A stretch of DNA of 64,000 nt from Planctomycetota bacterium. Lineage in GTDB: Bacteria; Planctomycetota; JACQVV01; JASMLP01. The notes beneath the pieces were generated by a model that did not search any database, had not been told where the DNA came from, and worked only from the letters and a program-made list of their open reading frames with translations. Shown piece after piece: positions 26,986-36,282 of this stretch (positions are counted from its first letter, which is position 1; each line of letters starts with the position of its first letter). Location of the stretch: NCBI GenBank assembly GCA_030748635.1, contig JASMLP010000147.1, positions 81,268 to 145,267 on the forward strand. Reading direction: 5' to 3'. A program made the position numbers and the translations under genes.

Positions 26986-29211
26986 GTGGACAAACAAGAA
27001 CTACTCCAACTCGCGCGCACGAACGATCGCGAACGCCTGGAGAAAGCCTGGATGACCTGGCTGGAATCGATCCAGTTTGGCACTGAAACAGGAGTGGGAC
27101 AATCCGCTTCGGATGTCGCCCAAATTCTCGAAACCCTTGGACAAAGACCGCTTGCAGCCACTTTGCTCAAACTCTTCTATGACGAAGCGAGAAACCATAA
27201 AGCCCACGCCGAACTGTTACCCGTTCTCCAACGACTCGGCCGACTGTCACCCAACACCCCTGGGCTCCGCGGAGATCTCCTCGAATCCTTGCGAGCGATC
27301 CATTCGCAAAACTTGGCCCTCGAGGGGGCTCTCAAAGCCAGCGGACTCGTCGACGGCAGCCATATTCCCAAGGAGTTGGATCTCTTCGAGCACTACAAAG
27401 ACTTCACCCCAGGCCGCCATGTTCTCCACTCCTCGGGATGGGGCGCTGGACAGATCCGAGAAATCGACGCGTCCACCGCTCAAGTCGTAATCGATTTCGA
27501 AGGCAAAAAAAACCATCGAATGACATTCGAAGGGGTGAATGACCTGCTCGAATTCCTCGAGGATGATGATCTGCGTTCCTTGCGGGTTTCCCGTCCTGAA
27601 GAACTGGATCGACTTGCCAAGGAAGAACCCTCCAAGCTCCTGATGATGACGGTCAAAAGCCTGGAAAACACCGCCCCCCTTTCTCTCATCAGAAGTCAGC
27701 TCAAAGGCTCAATCATCCCCGAAAAATCGTGGAGTCGATGGTGGACAAAGGCCAAGAAGGAAGCGATGGCAGACCCCTACCTCGAGGTTGCGCGTGATGG
27801 GCGAGTTACCCTCCGCGAGGAAGCCATCTCACCTCTCGAAGAGACCATCGAACAGATAGATCGTGCGGCCAACTTCTCCAAACTCTGGAAAATCGCATCG
27901 ACCTTTCTTCGAACCACCCCTGAAGAGGAGGCCCGCAAAGCGATCGCCAACCACATCGCGCCTGCCACCCTCAAAGAAGAAGATCTCGACACCTTTCCTC
28001 AAATCGCCGAAGCCTTGGTTTTTCTGGAAAGCGAAACCATACCCGGAACCTCCGAACGGCTCGACACCCTGGCCTCGGATAGTGATAAGGCGGTACAGAT
28101 CTTTTCAGAACTGGGGACGAAAGAACGCCAGATGGCGTTCTTGGACCGCATTGTCACCCAGTCAGAAACCGCGCAGGATTGGGGAGAAACCTTCCTGGGC
28201 ATCCTGGTCATGGGCAAAAGCCGAGTCAACAAGGAGATCCGGGAACGCCTGATCGATTCTGAACAAACCGAACGGCTTGGAAGACTCGAACAAGCGATTC
28301 TCCAGAAGCCGGAAGACTTTTCGGAACCGTTTCTGGAAATCATCAAAAAACGGTGGAAGCCGAGCGCAACCACATGGGAAGTTTCCGAACTGATCCGTCC
28401 GGCTCTCCGATTTGCAGCCGATCTCGAACGAAACGATGACTACACTAAAGCTGCCAAAGCTCGCTTCTTAAAGCATGTCGAAAACTTCTTGCTCGAAGAC
28501 GAACTCACTGTAATTCGAAGCTACATTTCCAACTGCAACGAGGAAGAACTTGTCCGGACATCAAGCTACCTGGAAAGATCACCTTCCATCTCGAAAGTTC
28601 ACTCTGCCGTACGAAAACAGTTAGAAGAACTGCTCCCGGACCTGAAGCCCGCCCCAGTCGCCAATCGATTCTGGGAAAACGAATTCATTTATGTCACAAG
28701 CACCGGACTTTCGAGCCGACAAGAACGTCTCCGTATTCTTCTGGACGAAGAAATTCCGGAAAACCGGGACGCGATCGGCCGGGCTGCCGCATTTGGCGAC
28801 CTTTCCGAAAACTCCGAATACACGGCGGCTCTCGAAAAACAACGCGAGTTGACCGGCCTGGCCAGCCAAATCAGCAAAGAGATCGAAAAAGCGCGCCTGA
28901 TCGAGTCCGAGATCATCCAAAAAGATATCGTTTCTCCAGGAACCCGTGTTGAGGTCTCCGACCTGGCAACCGGAAAAATCGAAGCGTGGGAGATCCTGGG
29001 CCCCTGGGATGCGGATGTCGAAAAGGGGGCTATCAGCTATCGGACCCCGGTGGCCGCCGCCATCCTCGGAAAACATGTCGGGGACAAGGCCGAGGTCGTA
29101 TTGCCCGAAAGCACCACGGAATATCGCATCATGAATATCGAAATGATCTTCGATGATGTCAAAGAAGAGGAAACCAGTTCGGTCTCGAGTGCCGAACCAT
29201 CCGAGAACTAA
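26986..29211 (+). CDS. greA: Long GreA/GreB-family transcription elongation factor fusion
   Basis: C-terminal GRAAAFGDLSENSEYTAALEKQ...GTRVEVSDL...ISYRTPVAAAILGKHVGD is the GreA core; about 580-aa helical N-terminal extension; GTG start. Confidence 0.82.
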   Translation: MDKQELLQLARTNDRERLEKAWMTWLESIQFGTETGVGQSASDVAQILETLGQRPLAATLLKLFYDEARNHKAHAELLPVLQRLGRLSPNTPGLRGDLLESLRAIHSQNLALEGALKASGLVDGSHIPKELDLFEHYKDFTPGRHVLHSSGWGAGQIREIDASTAQVVIDFEGKKNHRMTFEGVNDLLEFLEDDDLRSLRVSRPEELDRLAKEEPSKLLMMTVKSLENTAPLSLIRSQLKGSIIPEKSWSRWWTKAKKEAMADPYLEVARDGRVTLREEAISPLEETIEQIDRAANFSKLWKIASTFLRTTPEEEARKAIANHIAPATLKEEDLDTFPQIAEALVFLESETIPGTSERLDTLASDSDKAVQIFSELGTKERQMAFLDRIVTQSETAQDWGETFLGILVMGKSRVNKEIRERLIDSEQTERLGRLEQAILQKPEDFSEPFLEIIKKRWKPSATTWEVSELIRPALRFAADLERNDDYTKAAKARFLKHVENFLLEDELTVIRSYISNCNEEELVRTSSYLERSPSISKVHSAVRKQLEELLPDLKPAPVANRFWENEFIYVTSTGLSSRQERLRILLDEEIPENRDAIGRAAAFGDLSENSEYTAALEKQRELTGLASQISKEIEKARLIESEIIQKDIVSPGTRVEVSDLATGKIEAWEILGPWDADVEKGAISYRTPVAAAILGKHVGDKAEVVLPESTTEYRIMNIEMIFDDVKEEETSSVSSAEPSEN

Positions 29212-29237
29212 ACGCCGAACTGTTTACAACCCCTTCC

Positions 29238-29270
29238 AAGCCCCGAACCGAGATTCTCGATTCGGGGCTT
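29238..29270 (+). terminator. Stem-loop downstream of the greA-like gene
   Basis: aagccccgaa-c-cgaga-t-tctcg-a-ttcggggctt, near-perfect 16-bp hairpin 27 nt after the stop; weak T content after it (gtcgttt). Confidence 0.65.
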
Positions 29271-29379
29271 GTCGTTTCAGGGTACTCTGAACAAATACGA
29301 CCCCGCGATCTGTTTTGTCATCGCGTAACCGGGAGTTTTCGAGCCTCCCTCATCCCAGTCCGGTCGTCCTGAAAAAAAG

Positions 29380-30303
29380 TTAGCGCGAATCCGATCTCGG
29401 GGGATCGACGAATTTCCCGGCGAAGAAATTCCTGAAACGAGATACATCTCGTCCCCGCAGTCGTTCAGCCAGTCCAAGAATAGCCTCCACCAGACTCCGA
29501 AACGTTTCTCCGCCGGCCGGCCCACCATACTCTTTGTAGTGACAAACGAACCGAAACCGATCCGCGTTGGTCACAAAACGAGGCCCTAAACTCGTCATGA
29601 AATTTGCGAGATCACGCAGAGGCCCCCGGGAAAGAGGCCGCCCCTCGCGCAACGGCTTTTTTAGATCGAGCAAACAGATTCCGGGAAGACGATCTCCCTC
29701 CACATCCGGCTCTACATAGACATGTTTCGCCAGGAATCCTGGATAAACAATACCCGCCTGATGCAGACGTGAAAGCGTGCTGGCCACAGCTCGAGACAAT
29801 CGACACTTTTCCCGAAAAAGATTTCCTTCGGATCGCCCCCCACCGAGTTCATCCAGTCGATCCCACAAGCAAACATAAGGTTCCACGGAACGGGTCAACA
29901 GGAAGGATACGGTCTCGATCCCCAAAACCTTGCGCTCTCCAGCCGCGATAGGGAACGCCGTGTCCACTCCAACGGACCGAAACCACAGGAGGTTCTCCAT
30001 CTCCGCCAAGCCTTTGGATCGGGGCTTGCGGAAATCGGCCATCTCTTCCCAGGCCTTCCGAAATCCGATCCTCCGATGAATCTTGAGATACACTGTCTCC
30101 ACACCGTCGCTTCCCGGAAGAGATAGCCGATACAAACTTCGCCCCGGTCGTTCCGTCTTATCGCTGATCTGTTCTGGATCCAGAAAGTCCTTCAATGCGC
30201 GAAAACCGTGAGCAGCCAATCGATCCTGATAGGACTCATGCACCCAGACACGCTCTCGAGAGGCCGTGGGTAAAAGACAGTATGGCTCATCAAACAAATT
30301 CAC
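29380..30303 (-). CDS. Lipopolysaccharide (Kdo/WaaP) kinase family protein
   Basis: VYLKIHRRIGFRKAWEEM...AEMENLLWFRSVGVDTAFPIAAG...STLSRLHQAGIVYPGFLAKHVYVEPD...CLLDLKKPL. Confidence 0.7.
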   Translation of the reverse strand: MNLFDEPYCLLPTASRERVWVHESYQDRLAAHGFRALKDFLDPEQISDKTERPGRSLYRLSLPGSDGVETVYLKIHRRIGFRKAWEEMADFRKPRSKGLAEMENLLWFRSVGVDTAFPIAAGERKVLGIETVSFLLTRSVEPYVCLWDRLDELGGGRSEGNLFREKCRLSRAVASTLSRLHQAGIVYPGFLAKHVYVEPDVEGDRLPGICLLDLKKPLREGRPLSRGPLRDLANFMTSLGPRFVTNADRFRFVCHYKEYGGPAGGETFRSLVEAILGLAERLRGRDVSRFRNFFAGKFVDPPRSDSR

Positions 30304-31952
30304 GATCTGAGTATCCTAACGATCCTGCCCCACTCTCCCCACCCCATAAACGTCAACTCTTCCTCGGTCACTCTCGGGGGAACGCTTCCATTTTCATTCA
30401 AAGAGCGGCCTGGCTCCTGGTTCTGTTCCTGTCGGGATCCTCTCCGATTCGATCCGAAGATGTAATTTCCTTCCAACACCGCCCCTATCGAGTCGAAGCC
30501 GATGGGGTTCGGGCCGTTCCCGGAAAGACGGTTTCTCTCTCCGAATTGCTGACTAGTCCCAGGTGGCTTTCGGCAAAAGAGCGCACCGCTCTTTTGAAAA
30601 CTCTTGGCCGCTTCCCTCAACTCCTCAATCTTCCAGCAAACTATCCTGCCGGCCGGATGTGGAGCGCTGCCTTCTCTCCCTTCATCCGACACGCCGAGGA
30701 ATCTGGAGTCGAAGCTCTCAACGCTCCGGCATGGATCGACCGACTCTCCTCTTTTCCATCCTTCAACCTCCGCTTTTTCCTCTTTTTACGTAAACACCGA
30801 TTCACCGACCGTCCCGACTTATCCTTTCCCAGCGCCCGGTCTTTTCGAGTCCCATTCCCCCTTCCTGAACCGATCGAGCGTCCGAAGTATCGATCGCTGG
30901 CCCACGTTCGAGACGTCACCCCCTCGGAATGGAGAAAACCCAGAAGACTCCTTCAGGGCGATCTGATCGAGGATTCGCTTTTCTCTCCCAGTAACACCTC
31001 CTTCCTGGCTCAGTCCGTCGCTCTATCCCAACGACTCGAAGCCCTTGTTCGGAACCCCCGCCCCCAACTCCTTTCCAGCCAGGAACAGGAAGTCTGGGCC
31101 CAGATCGGCGCCCAAACTCACTGGCTTTCCTCCTCGGTCCCCGTCGGCCCTCAGTCCATACCCACTCACTCCCTTCGCGAATTTTCTGCTGCGATCATGG
31201 ACCTGGGCTGGAAGATAGAGATCGAGGACGTCCGAAAATTTGCCAATCTGGCGGACCTGACCTTCATCGACGACCAGGGAATTCGACACGACGTAGCCAC
31301 CCCGTTATGGATAGAAACGGGCATCACCTTCCCCCAAAGCTCGCCACGAAAAGACCTGCGAGTCCCCATGCCCCACACACACCTCACCTTTCGGTTTCTC
31401 GACCCATCCAATCGCTGCCGAGCTCAAGTCCTTTACTATTACGGATGGTGGGGAGGGCCCACCTTTTTGCCCGACATCCAGCACTCCCAGTCGTGGATCG
31501 GAAACCGTACTCCTCGAGTCTACCGCTCTCGTGACCAGGTCCTTCTCATCGCGTCGGCGCTGGATGCTTATACTTTTCATGTGGGCTTTGTGGTTCGCCG
31601 TCTTGGGGAATCCAACGACCGATTCGGCCACGGCAACCTAGGAACCTGCCTTCGCCCCTCCGCTATCGTAGAACGAATGCTACACCCTGAAAATCCCACA
31701 ACCTTCTACCCCTTGACCGCCAACCCGGCACTCGACGCATACACAGGAAACCGTTCTCCTCTCACCAGTGCCGTTCGAAAGATCCGTCAGATCGGTGATG
31801 ATGTCCTTCGGTCCGCACAACTTACCGAGTCACTCAAAAAGCGGATCGGCGCCAGCCTTCCCGTAAATCGAGTGACAGATCTCGAGTTCCCCAATCTTGT
31901 CCAAGATTTGCTGACAGCGGGAATTCACCCCCCGAGCGAGACCGACCGATAA
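30282..31952 (+). CDS. Secreted/membrane-anchored hypothetical protein
   Basis: Hydrophobic segment AAWLLVLFLSGSSPIRSEDV near N-terminus. No family recognised; start uncertain (ORF track 30195). Confidence 0.55.
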   Translation: MAHQTNSRSEYPNDPAPLSPPHKRQLFLGHSRGNASIFIQRAAWLLVLFLSGSSPIRSEDVISFQHRPYRVEADGVRAVPGKTVSLSELLTSPRWLSAKERTALLKTLGRFPQLLNLPANYPAGRMWSAAFSPFIRHAEESGVEALNAPAWIDRLSSFPSFNLRFFLFLRKHRFTDRPDLSFPSARSFRVPFPLPEPIERPKYRSLAHVRDVTPSEWRKPRRLLQGDLIEDSLFSPSNTSFLAQSVALSQRLEALVRNPRPQLLSSQEQEVWAQIGAQTHWLSSSVPVGPQSIPTHSLREFSAAIMDLGWKIEIEDVRKFANLADLTFIDDQGIRHDVATPLWIETGITFPQSSPRKDLRVPMPHTHLTFRFLDPSNRCRAQVLYYYGWWGGPTFLPDIQHSQSWIGNRTPRVYRSRDQVLLIASALDAYTFHVGFVVRRLGESNDRFGHGNLGTCLRPSAIVERMLHPENPTTFYPLTANPALDAYTGNRSPLTSAVRKIRQIGDDVLRSAQLTESLKKRIGASLPVNRVTDLEFPNLVQDLLTAGIHPPSETDR

Positions 31953-32031
31953 CTCGTATCCCGTCTTGTCCCTCACACCGCTCGCGTCTACAATCCCCCC
32001 CTCAAACGACCTCTTTCTCGACTCCACCCCA

Positions 32032-32706
32032 ATGACACCTATCTCCCAATCCAAAGAAGACTATCTCAAGGCGATCTATGAAGCCCAACAGACCGGCATG
32101 TCGGTTCAACGAGCCCGATTGGCGGAAACCATCGGAGTCAGCTCTCCTGCGGTTTCAACCGCTCTCCAAAGGTTGAAACGGGACAAACTGGTCGACCTGA
32201 GTTCAGGAGGAGACATCGACTTGACCCCGAAAGGGCGTTCCATCGCGGAGAACCTGGTGCTTCGACACAACTTGGTGGAGAAACTCCTCTACGAAATTAT
32301 CGGCCTGGAATGGTACAAGGTTCATGAGGAAGCGGAACGAATCGAACACGTCATCAGTGAAGATGTGGAAGAGAAACTTCTCGATCTGTTCGGCAAGCGA
32401 GCCACGACCTGCCCACATGGCACCCCTATTTACGGCGAAACTCTCGAAGAACGTTCCGCTCGCGGACTCCACCGACTTTCGAATTGCGAACCCACAGGCC
32501 AGACGGTTCAGGTCGCTCTGATATCGGACCGAGACTCCAACTTCCTCCGCTTTCTGGACGAAAAAGGTGTTGTACCCCAAGCTCAGATTCAGATTATCAA
32601 GAAAGAGTACGGAGACATTCTCACCATCTCTGTGGGCAACAACCCCATTCACCTCGACCAACACGCTTGCGACCGAATCTGGATCGAGGAACTGGTTCCA
32701 GCCTGA
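32032..32706 (+). CDS. DtxR/MntR-family metal-dependent transcriptional regulator with FeoA-like C-terminal domain
   Basis: SKEDYLKAIYEAQQTGMSVQRARLAETIGVSSPAVSTALQRLKRDKLVDL, H-rich dimerisation region, SH3-like C-terminus. Start trimmed. Confidence 0.88.
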   Translation: MTPISQSKEDYLKAIYEAQQTGMSVQRARLAETIGVSSPAVSTALQRLKRDKLVDLSSGGDIDLTPKGRSIAENLVLRHNLVEKLLYEIIGLEWYKVHEEAERIEHVISEDVEEKLLDLFGKRATTCPHGTPIYGETLEERSARGLHRLSNCEPTGQTVQVALISDRDSNFLRFLDEKGVVPQAQIQIIKKEYGDILTISVGNNPIHLDQHACDRIWIEELVPA

Positions 32707-32718
32707 TCTACCTAGGGA

Positions 32719-33597
32719 CTACAGTCGGCTGTTAGCGACCTCGGTTTCCAGGATCGCTCGAGCACCGATACCTTCGAGTTGATCCATAATCCCCGGCACA
32801 TCCACCTTCTCGACCATGACCTTCACTGCCAGCCATTCAGAATCAGCCGTCTCCTGAACTGTCGGCGAAGAAAATCCAGGAGTAATTTGGGTCGCCTGCT
32901 CGAGAAGATCCCGCGGAAGGTTGTATTCGAGCAAAGAATAACGTCTCGCCTGAAGAACCCCTTCGATTCGGCGAATCAAACGCGAAACCTCCCCCTCGAT
33001 AACCTGCCCGCGCCTGGCAACGAGAACCGCTTCGGAAGATGCAATCTCTTCGATGGAGTGAAGGTGATTCTCGGCCAAGCTATCGCCCGTTTCGACGATT
33101 TCGACGATGCCATCCACGAGCCCCAAGCCGACCATAACTTCGGTAGCGCCCGACAGAGTCAGCAAACGGACTTCCGGCTCAACCCCCTCGAAGTAAGCTC
33201 GCGCGGTTTGTGGATAGGACGTTCCTATCGTTCGCCCCGCCAAGTCCTCCCGCCTTTCATAGCCGCTTCCATCCCGAACCGCCAAAACCATCCGACTCCG
33301 ACCGAATCCGAGAGGTAAGACGGCGTCCACCGCTAACCCTTGCTCACGAAGCACATCGCTACCGGTCACCCCCAGGTCCACGGCTCCCCCATCGACCATA
33401 CGAGGAACATCCGCCGCCCGACTGAAAACGAGCAAGATATCCATACCCTTGCATCGCGCGTACAAACGACGCTCACGCCGCCGATAACGAAGCCCCGCGC
33501 GACGAAGAATTTCTTCTGTCGTTTGAGCCAATCGCCCTTTGGAGGGTACGGCCAGCCTCAAGAGTTTTTCATCCATTCCTCGTTGTTCAGGATTCAT
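32719..33597 (-). CDS. hisG: ATP phosphoribosyltransferase (long form)
   Basis: LRLAVPSKGRLAQTTEEILRRAGL, GAVDLGVTGSDVL, C-terminal regulatory domain VKVMVEKVDVPGIMDQLEGIGARAILETEVANSRL. Confidence 0.9.
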   Translation of the reverse strand: MNPEQRGMDEKLLRLAVPSKGRLAQTTEEILRRAGLRYRRRERRLYARCKGMDILLVFSRAADVPRMVDGGAVDLGVTGSDVLREQGLAVDAVLPLGFGRSRMVLAVRDGSGYERREDLAGRTIGTSYPQTARAYFEGVEPEVRLLTLSGATEVMVGLGLVDGIVEIVETGDSLAENHLHSIEEIASSEAVLVARRGQVIEGEVSRLIRRIEGVLQARRYSLLEYNLPRDLLEQATQITPGFSSPTVQETADSEWLAVKVMVEKVDVPGIMDQLEGIGARAILETEVANSRL

Positions 33598-33928
33598 CTT
33601 CGACTCGCATTTCCTTTTCCACCCAACCACTCGTTCCCGAACGTCGCTCCAGTTCGGCTACGACCTCTGCCCACTGGACCTCGCGCGCCGCCAACAAAAC
33701 CAGCGCATGAAAAATCAGATCTGCGGCTTCACTGACCACACGCGTCCGACTTTCTTCTTGGGCCGCGAGAATCAACTCCTCGGCCTCCTCGAGAAGCTTT
33801 TCTCTCGCGCGACTTCCCTGATCACACAACAAACTGGCCACATAACTCGCCGAAGGGTCCGCGGCCGACTTCCGGCTCTTGATGACCTTCTCGAGTTGAA
33901 ACAGATACGAAGAGCTTTCCTCAAACAT
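33587..33928 (-). CDS. hisE: Phosphoribosyl-ATP pyrophosphohydrolase
   Basis: SYVASLLCDQGSRAREKLLEEAEELILAA...VSEAADLIFHALVLLA. Confidence 0.85.
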   Translation of the reverse strand: MFEESSSYLFQLEKVIKSRKSAADPSASYVASLLCDQGSRAREKLLEEAEELILAAQEESRTRVVSEAADLIFHALVLLAAREVQWAEVVAELERRSGTSGWVEKEMRVEDES

Positions 33929-33935
33929 CAAAATT

Positions 33936-35231
33936 TCAAACCTCGAGCATCCAGAGTTTTTCGAAGGCCTTGACCACCATTCCCATCTCCCGATAACGCC
34001 GATTCAGATCCTTGGCCATCATTCTCTGACAAATCCGAACCACCTCTTCTGGAATGGTGAAGTCTATTTCCTCCAGCGGTTCGGGCTCCTCGTGAGCCAC
34101 CTTGTGCAAAATTTCTCCGGGACTATTTCCCTGAAACGGACGCTGACCGGAGATCATGTGATAAAAGGTGGCGCCCAGGGAGTAGATGTCGGTCTGTGGG
34201 GTAAGAATATCGGTCTGAGTGATCTGCTCCGGAGCGATGTAGCTCGGTGTTCCGACAATACTTCCCTCCTTTTCGTCCTCTTCCCCGATCTTCATGGCCA
34301 ACCCCAGATCCAGGATCTTGGCAATACCATCCGGCCGAATCAGGATATTTTCCGGTTTGATGTCCTGATGTACCACATTGTGGCCATGCATATGCTGCAA
34401 CGCCTTGGCCATCTGCACAACGATATCAGCGGCACGAGGAACCTGAAGACGAGTTTCATCATAAAGGATTTCAGCCAAACTGACCCCTTCGACAAACTCC
34501 ATCGAATAGAACAACTGCCCGTCAAGATCGCCGATATCGTGAACGTGAACCAAATTCGGATGATTCATCTGACCGGCCAATGTCGCTTCCGCCCGAAACC
34601 GCTCGACGACCCGTTCATTTCCCACACAATCAGATTGCATCAACTTGACCGCCACGGTCCGGTTGAGGCCGATTTGGATCGCTTGATAAGTCACCCCCCA
34701 GGCCCCCTCACCCAGCACATCCCCCAGTTGGTATCCAGCCAAAACCTGCCCCGTACGATATTTTTTGACCGACGAAGGTCCACGGGCCTGTCGCAAACGG
34801 CCATTTATACGTCCCTCGAAAATGATCGACTCGCGAATGGAAAGCAGATCATCCAGACCCACCTTTCCTTGGTCGACCAGGCGGCCAGCCATCGGAATCC
34901 ACTCCCCCCGCTCCCGGGCCGCGTCTCGCAGATTCCGAACCTCCTGAGCTTCTTCGGGAGAGATACGTTCCTCCTCACAAAGAATCTCGATCAACTCCTC
35001 ATCTTCCCAGCGTCTGAGGAGACTTTTCGCACCTTCCAGTAACGACTGGCAAGCCGATTCTTCGACCATGCCTCGTTCTACCAGGATTTCCAGTAATGGA
35101 CGTGGCGGATTGTAGAATTCCTGGATCTCGAAAGCTCGATCGAGATCCTCTTCTTCAAGAACCTTTCGCTTGATCGATATGGCAGCAATCAAGCCTTCGA
35201 TTATTTTCTGACGTTTGTCGTCTTTGCCCAT
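33936..35231 (-). CDS. PknB-type Ser/Thr protein kinase with N-terminal helical domain
   Basis: LGEGAWGVTYQAI..VAVKLM..MEFVEG..HGHNVVHQDIKPENILI..KILDLGLA..GTPSYIAPEQ..DIYSLGATFYHMISGQRPF. Start trimmed to MGKDDKRQ. Confidence 0.88.
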   Translation of the reverse strand: MGKDDKRQKIIEGLIAAISIKRKVLEEEDLDRAFEIQEFYNPPRPLLEILVERGMVEESACQSLLEGAKSLLRRWEDEELIEILCEEERISPEEAQEVRNLRDAARERGEWIPMAGRLVDQGKVGLDDLLSIRESIIFEGRINGRLRQARGPSSVKKYRTGQVLAGYQLGDVLGEGAWGVTYQAIQIGLNRTVAVKLMQSDCVGNERVVERFRAEATLAGQMNHPNLVHVHDIGDLDGQLFYSMEFVEGVSLAEILYDETRLQVPRAADIVVQMAKALQHMHGHNVVHQDIKPENILIRPDGIAKILDLGLAMKIGEEDEKEGSIVGTPSYIAPEQITQTDILTPQTDIYSLGATFYHMISGQRPFQGNSPGEILHKVAHEEPEPLEEIDFTIPEEVVRICQRMMAKDLNRRYREMGMVVKAFEKLWMLEV

Positions 35232-35296
35232 GTCCGTCACTGGGACGAGGATACCGACTCCTTTTGCAACCGAAAAGACTTCCTCATGAGAGGTTT

Positions 35297-36250
35297 TCAG
35301 TCCTTTCGGCTCAGAACACTTTCGATACGCTGAAGAATTTCGTCCGGAAGCTCGATACTTGCGGCTCCAACATTTTCTGTCATCTGCCGAGGCGACGTTG
35401 CTCCCACAATCACACTGGCCACTTCGGGGTTTCGTAAACACCAGGAAAGCGCTAACTGAGCGAGGCTACAGTCCATCTCTTGGGCAATCTCTCGCAATTC
35501 ATCTACCATCGCCAGATTTCTCGGAGTCATTCGTGGCAACAGAAACTGATTGATCGACTCATTGGATGCTCGGCTTCCGTCGGGGATCTTTCCTCCGGAA
35601 TACTTGCCCGTCAACACCCCCTGAGCTAACGGACTGAATACAATCTGACCCACGCCCAGCCGAGCTGACACCGGAAGGATTTCCGCTTCTATGCTCCTGT
35701 CGATCATATTGTATGGAGGCTGATTGGAGCGAAGTGGATGACTCCGAAAGTGTTCAGAGCATCGAACCGCTTCCGAAATTTGGTCTGCGCTCCAACAACT
35801 GACTCCCCAGTAGAGGATTTTCCCCTGCCGACAGAGATCGTCCATGGTTTGAACCACCTCAGCAACCGGCGTTTCGGGATCGTATCGATGGCATTGATAG
35901 AGATCCAGATATTCGGTTTTCAGCCGACTCAGACTGGCGTGAACAGCTTCGATCAGATGCTTTCGACTCAGACCACGATCATTGATCCCGTCAGACATCG
36001 GCCAGAAACACTTGCTCGCAAGAACCAGATCTTCCCGACGATACTCTTTCAGCACCTCACCCAAACACGTTTCGGCTAGCCCTCGACCATAAATATCCGC
36101 CGTATCGTAAAAATTGACTCCGGCATCGTAGGCCGTTCGAACGATTTCGACGACTCGGGACTTCTCAACAGTCGTCCCGAAAGTAAGCCACGAGCCCAGA
36201 CTCACGACACTGACTTTCATGCCCGATTCACCCAATCGACGATACTTCAT
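35297..36250 (-). CDS. Aldo/keto reductase
   Basis: MKYRRLGESGMKVSVVSLGSWLTFG, NFYDTADIYGRGLAE, LASKCFWP, IVGATSPRQMTEN. Start trimmed. Confidence 0.9.
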   Translation of the reverse strand: MKYRRLGESGMKVSVVSLGSWLTFGTTVEKSRVVEIVRTAYDAGVNFYDTADIYGRGLAETCLGEVLKEYRREDLVLASKCFWPMSDGINDRGLSRKHLIEAVHASLSRLKTEYLDLYQCHRYDPETPVAEVVQTMDDLCRQGKILYWGVSCWSADQISEAVRCSEHFRSHPLRSNQPPYNMIDRSIEAEILPVSARLGVGQIVFSPLAQGVLTGKYSGGKIPDGSRASNESINQFLLPRMTPRNLAMVDELREIAQEMDCSLAQLALSWCLRNPEVASVIVGATSPRQMTENVGAASIELPDEILQRIESVLSRKD

Positions 36251-36282
36251 CACACACCCTCTCTTTATGCTCTTGGAGACTC

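Noticed and set aside
34092-35042. 316-aa ORF antisense to the Ser/Thr kinase
   Set aside because: Sense strand has full kinase motif set; antisense shows no domain pattern.
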